From the NCBI RefSeq assembly GCF_000378505.1, contig NZ_KB899999.1, positions 62,001 through 126,000 of the forward strand: a stretch of DNA of 64,000 nucleotides, written 5' to 3'. Below, one piece after another: positions 60,654 to 64,000 of the stretch. Within the stretch, counting starts at the first letter, position 1; each line of letters begins with the position of its first letter. The stretch is from Modicisalibacter luteus DSM 23508 (GTDB taxonomy: Bacteria; Pseudomonadota; Gammaproteobacteria; Pseudomonadales; Halomonadaceae). The notes beneath the pieces are model-generated. The model searched no databases. It saw only the letters and a list, made by a program, of their open reading frames with translations, and was not told the DNA's origin. The position numbers were made by a program, and so were the translations under genes.

Positions 60654-62065
60654 CCGAGAGCGTCGAGATCCGAGGCAAAGGCCGTCTCGGCATAGCGCCA
60701 GCCCGCGAATCGCTGGCTGCGGCCTGCCCCGCAGTATTCATTGCCGCACCGGCATCGGGGCAAGGCAAGACCACGGTGACCGCGGCGCTAGCACGAATGC
60801 TGCGCAACCAAGGCAAGGTGGTGCGAGTCTTCAAGACCGGCCCGGATTACCTGGATCCGCTGGTACTGGCGCAAGCCTCGGGCCAGCCAGTCGATCAGCT
60901 CGATCTGTGGATGGCCGGCGAAGCCTACTGCCGCCAACGCCTGTACGAAGCCGCGCTCGAGGCGGATCTCATCCTGGTGGAAGGCGCCATGGGCCTGTTC
61001 GATGGCGAACCGTCCAGCGCCGACCTCGCCGCCCTGTTCGACTTGCCGATGGTCATCGTCATGGACGTGAAAGGGATGGCCCAGACCGCAGCGGCGCTGG
61101 TGGCCGGCCTGGCAGGCTTCCGTGATGATATCCGTATTGCCGGGCTGATCGCCAACGCCTGTGGCTCACAGCGTCACCGGGAGCTGATCGAAGCGGCGCT
61201 GCCAGCCTCCATCCCTCTGCTGGCGGCGGTAGCGCGCGATGCCAATCTGGCCCTGCCGGAACGCCACCTGGGGCTGGTTCAGGCCGAGGAGATACGCGAG
61301 GACCTGGAGACCCGTTTCGAAGCCGGCGCCCAGGCCCTGTTGGCCGAGGGGCTGGCGGAGGCCCTGCTGCAGCTGCCGCCGGTCACGTTTGCGCCGCCGC
61401 AGGCGGGAGCGACAGAGTCCCTGCCTTCGCTTCACGACCATATTATCGGCGTGGCGCGGGATGCCGCGTTCAGCTTCATCTACCAGGCCAACCTCGACCT
61501 GTTGGAGCGCATGGGAGCGACACTGCGCTTCTTCTCGCCGCTGAGCGATGAAGGCCTGCCACCTTGCGATGCTATCTGGCTTCCCGGCGGTTACCCCGAG
61601 CTTCATGCCGCACAATTGGCGAACAATACCGCCATGCGGGACGACATCCGCCGCTTCTTTGCTGCCGACAAGCCCATCCTCGCCGAGTGCGGCGGCATGC
61701 TCTATGCCCTGGATACCCTCACGGACTACGACGGCCGCACCCACACCATGCTGGGCCTGTTGCCCGGTCATGGCGCCATGCGGGGGCGACGAGGCTGTCA
61801 GGGGATGCAGACCGCCGCTCTGCCGGAGGGCGAGATTCGGGGCCATGCCCATCACCGCTCGGTGGCGGCGGACACCCCCACGCCCATCGCTAACGGGCGG
61901 CGCCAGCGCCATCCCGCGCCGGGCGAGGCCATCTATCGCGATCGACGCCTGACTGCGTCCTACCTGCACCTGTTCTTCCCTGACAACCCCGCCGCTGTGG
62001 CCCGCCTGTTCGGCCCGGCCACGGGGCAGACCATCGAGACTGAGGAATCCAACGGATGCAACTGA
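60650..62065 (+). CDS. cobB: Cobyrinate a,c-diamide synthase
   Basis: CobB/CbiA-type amidotransferase of 471 residues, adding two amides to (hydrogeno)byrinic acid with ATP and glutamine. N-terminal DTB-synthetase-like domain with P-loop APASGQGKTT, FKTGPDYLDP and VEGAMGLFDG; C-terminal class I glutaminase domain with LPGGYPELHAAQLANN, the nucleophile Cys in AECGGMLYAL and a terminal catalytic His in YLHLFF. GGAGGC and an ATGA overlap with the chelatase stop fix the start. Confidence 0.94.
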   Translation: MTESVEIRGKGRLGIAPARESLAAACPAVFIAAPASGQGKTTVTAALARMLRNQGKVVRVFKTGPDYLDPLVLAQASGQPVDQLDLWMAGEAYCRQRLYEAALEADLILVEGAMGLFDGEPSSADLAALFDLPMVIVMDVKGMAQTAAALVAGLAGFRDDIRIAGLIANACGSQRHRELIEAALPASIPLLAAVARDANLALPERHLGLVQAEEIREDLETRFEAGAQALLAEGLAEALLQLPPVTFAPPQAGATESLPSLHDHIIGVARDAAFSFIYQANLDLLERMGATLRFFSPLSDEGLPPCDAIWLPGGYPELHAAQLANNTAMRDDIRRFFAADKPILAECGGMLYALDTLTDYDGRTHTMLGLLPGHGAMRGRRGCQGMQTAALPEGEIRGHAHHRSVAADTPTPIANGRRQRHPAPGEAIYRDRRLTASYLHLFFPDNPAAVARLFGPATGQTIETEESNGCN

Positions 62066-63165
62066 ACAAGATCCCCGCCACGGTGGTGACCGGCTTTCTG
62101 GGCAGCGGCAAGACCACGCTGCTGGCCAGCATCCTGCGCCAGGTCACCGGCAAGCGCATCGCCGTCATCGTCAACGAATTCGGTGAGCAGGATATCGATT
62201 CCAGCCTGTTGCGCGGCTGCGCCCTGGGCTGTGAAGAAGGCGACGGGAACGAGCGCCCCCTGGAAGGCGAGGACAGCGGTATCTACGAGCTGGCGAATGG
62301 CTGCATCTGCTGCACGGTGGAAGAGGAATTCCTGCCGGTGATGAAAAAGCTGGTGGCCCGCCGCGACGACATCGACCACATCCTGATCGAGACCAGCGGT
62401 CTGGCCCTGCCCAAGCCACTGGTTCAGGCCTTCAACTGGCCGGAAGTACGCCAGCATTGCACCGTCGATGCCATTATCACCGTGGTCGACGGGCCGGCCG
62501 TCGCCGCTGGCCGTTACGCCAGCGATGTCGACCAGGTAGAGGCCCAGCGCCGGGCCGACGAAAGCCTGGACCACGATCCCAGCCTGCGCGAATTGCTGGA
62601 CGACCAGCTGAGCGCGGCCGATCTGGTGCTGGTCAGCAAGACCGACCTGCTCACGCCAGACGACAAGGCACGGGTCGAGGCCCTGATCCAGGCGCGCGTC
62701 CCCGAATCGGTCAAGACCCTGTTCATCGACCAGACTCTCGCCACGGATACGGCTCAGTTGGAAGCCCTGATGGGCATCGGGGCGGCAAGCGAGGAAAACA
62801 TCGACCGCATCGTGAACCATCACGATCGCCACCATGCCGAGGGGGCGCATCACGACCACGCGCACGATCATTTCGATTCCTGCGTGATCCGCCTGGGGGA
62901 AGTCGATGCCGACATCCTGGCAGAACGGCTCCAGCAGCTGCTGAAAACCCATGAGATCTATCGGGCCAAGGGCTTCGCGGCCATTCCCGGCAAGCCCATG
63001 CGCCGGGTAGTCCAGGCCGTGGGCGAGCGGCTGGACGGCTACTTCGATCGGCTATGGGGCCAGGACGAGCCGCGCCACACCCAGCTCGTCATCATCGGCA
63101 AGGCGCTGGATCGCGATGCGCTGCACCAGGCCTTGGCGAGCGCCGAGATAGCGACGACGCCCTGA
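62056..63165 (+). CDS. cobW: CobW GTPase metallochaperone
   Basis: G3E P-loop GTPase of 369 residues associated with cobalt delivery for B12 synthesis. P-loop GFLGSGKTTLL, the metal-binding CxCC motif in ELANGCICCTVEEEF, ETSGLALPKPL and SKTDLLTPDD are present, with a His-rich region NHHDRHHAEGAHHDHAHDHF at about 255-275. CobW-type proteins deliver Co to CobN. Its start overlaps cobB by 10 bases; its stop overlaps cobN as TGATG. Confidence 0.95.
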   Translation: MQLNKIPATVVTGFLGSGKTTLLASILRQVTGKRIAVIVNEFGEQDIDSSLLRGCALGCEEGDGNERPLEGEDSGIYELANGCICCTVEEEFLPVMKKLVARRDDIDHILIETSGLALPKPLVQAFNWPEVRQHCTVDAIITVVDGPAVAAGRYASDVDQVEAQRRADESLDHDPSLRELLDDQLSAADLVLVSKTDLLTPDDKARVEALIQARVPESVKTLFIDQTLATDTAQLEALMGIGAASEENIDRIVNHHDRHHAEGAHHDHAHDHFDSCVIRLGEVDADILAERLQQLLKTHEIYRAKGFAAIPGKPMRRVVQAVGERLDGYFDRLWGQDEPRHTQLVIIGKALDRDALHQALASAEIATTP

Positions 63166-64000
63166 TGCACCTTTTTGCCGCCAAGCCTGGGGGCTTCGTC
63201 GACGATGAAGGCATCGTCGATCTGCAGCAGAGCCCTGCCGAGATCGTCATCCTGTCGGCGGCCGACAGCAGCCTATCGGCGCTGGCGCAGGCAGTTGACC
63301 GGCTGGCCGCGTCGACCGGGAATGATTACCCGACGGTACGACTCGCGAACTGGATGAACCTGGCCAAGCCCGCCGCTTACGACCTCTACGAGGATCGTGT
63401 GCTGGAAGAGGCGCGCCTGGTGATTGTCTCGTTGATGGGCGGCAGCGCCTACTGGCGCTACGGTCACGAGCGTCTATTGTCCTGGGCCGTCGCCGGCCAG
63501 GGGCGCCAACTGATACTGGTACCGGGCAGTGACGAGCCGGACGACGCCTTGCTGGGCGAATCCAGCGTGCCTTTCGAGTCGGCCCAGCGGGTCTGGCGCT
63601 ACCTGAGAGAGGGCGGCGTCGACAATGCCGAGCAGTTGCTGCGCTTTGTCGCCGCCGAGTGTATAGGCGTGCCGCTGGGCTGGCAGGAACCCAGAGCGAT
63701 TCCCGCGGCGCTGCTCTACGCGCCGCAGACGACAGGCCGACAGGAAGCGACCCTGAGCGAATGGCGTGCGCGCCAGGTTCCCGGGCGCCCGGTATGTCTG
63801 CTGCTGTTCTACCGCAGTCATCTGCAAGGGGCCAATACCGCCGTATTGGATGGTTTGATCGAAGTGTTGAGGGCCCAAGGGCTTGAGCCGCTGGCGGTAG
63901 CCGTGACGTCGCTGAAGGAGGCGTCCTGCGTCGCCTTCGTCAATCATTTGATCGAGCAGACGGGTGCCATGCTGGTGGTCAACACCACCGGTTTTTCCGT
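63165..64000 (+). CDS. cobN: Cobaltochelatase subunit CobN (partial)
   Basis: First 278 residues of the large subunit that inserts cobalt into the corrin ring in the late aerobic pathway. The start MHLFAAKPGGFVDDEGIVDLQQSPAEIVILSAADS and the segments YDLYEDRVLEEARLVIVSLMGGSAYWRYGHERL and RPVCLLLFYRSHLQGANTAVLDGLIEVLRAQGLEPL are typical of CobN N-termini. Translationally coupled to cobW (TGATG). The catalytic remainder lies past the right edge. Confidence 0.93.
   Translation, partial: MHLFAAKPGGFVDDEGIVDLQQSPAEIVILSAADSSLSALAQAVDRLAASTGNDYPTVRLANWMNLAKPAAYDLYEDRVLEEARLVIVSLMGGSAYWRYGHERLLSWAVAGQGRQLILVPGSDEPDDALLGESSVPFESAQRVWRYLREGGVDNAEQLLRFVAAECIGVPLGWQEPRAIPAALLYAPQTTGRQEATLSEWRARQVPGRPVCLLLFYRSHLQGANTAVLDGLIEVLRAQGLEPLAVAVTSLKEASCVAFVNHLIEQTGAMLVVNTTGFS

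Overview
The window looks like a chromosomal segment of a halophilic gammaproteobacterium, most likely Halomonadaceae. This is an inference from gene content and high GC: a BetT-type BCCT osmolyte transporter, the order glnA, DUF4124, ntrB, ntrC with a sigma-54 promoter, class I FbaB aldolase, TypA, a pseudomonad-type metallothionein and a B12-controlled CbtBA/CobW/CobN cluster. I see no rRNA, tRNA, insertion sequence, prophage or CRISPR. The window starts inside nrdH and ends inside cobN.

Region by region. 1-8.4 kb: nrdH (partial), a UbiH-family hydroxylase, class I aldolase, then the nitrogen block ntrC-ntrB-DUF4124-glnA on the minus strand, with a sigma-54 promoter and NtrC palindromes. 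8.4-14.6 kb: a glycosyltransferase-like protein, a NodB-fold protein lacking its metal ligands, typA, a PAS-GGDEF cyclase and small proteins including a metallothionein. 14.6-19.9 kb: two secreted PRC-barrel proteins (one with EF-hands), a BCCT transporter and a secreted unknown. 19.9-22.9 kb: a zinc ABC operon behind a Zur-like box, starting with a 48-residue His-rich membrane microprotein. 23-27.3 kb: a LolD/FtsX/AttH operon. 27.3-27.5 kb: a probable CsrB/RsmZ-like small RNA. 27.5-36 kb: Crp/Fnr regulator with an OBAP protein, two glyoxalase I paralogues, a GMC dehydrogenase with its Tat subunit, a ribbon-helix-helix protein, NlpC/P60 lipoprotein, peroxiredoxin and manganese catalase. 36-44 kb: EamA exporter, LhgO, YdeP-type molybdoenzyme, SDR-DoxX fusion, quinone reductase and two small proteins. 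44-56.6 kb: a sugar-acid or hydroxy-acid catabolic island (LysR, Fe-ADH, TctCBA, two dehydrogenases, GntR, GarD/UxaA-type and fuconate-type dehydratases, SDR). 56.7-64 kb: two unknown proteins, then a cobalamin riboswitch and a tightly coupled operon cbtB-cbtA-chelatase-cobB-cobW-cobN.

How it fits together. The nitrogen block is a self-regulating NtrBC/sigma-54 circuit: good NtrC palindromes lie upstream of both glnA and ntrB. The catabolic island appears to be bound together by one operator: almost the same 22-bp inverted repeat abuts a TATAAT box both upstream of tctC and between garD and the fuconate-dehydratase gene, and the island encodes a GntR protein with two DNA-binding domains that could read it. 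The cobalt operon joins uptake (CbtAB) to corrin-ring metal insertion under B12 feedback. The most novel-looking items are the CsrB-like RNA, the shared operator, the zinc-operon microprotein and the EF-hand/PRC-barrel protein.
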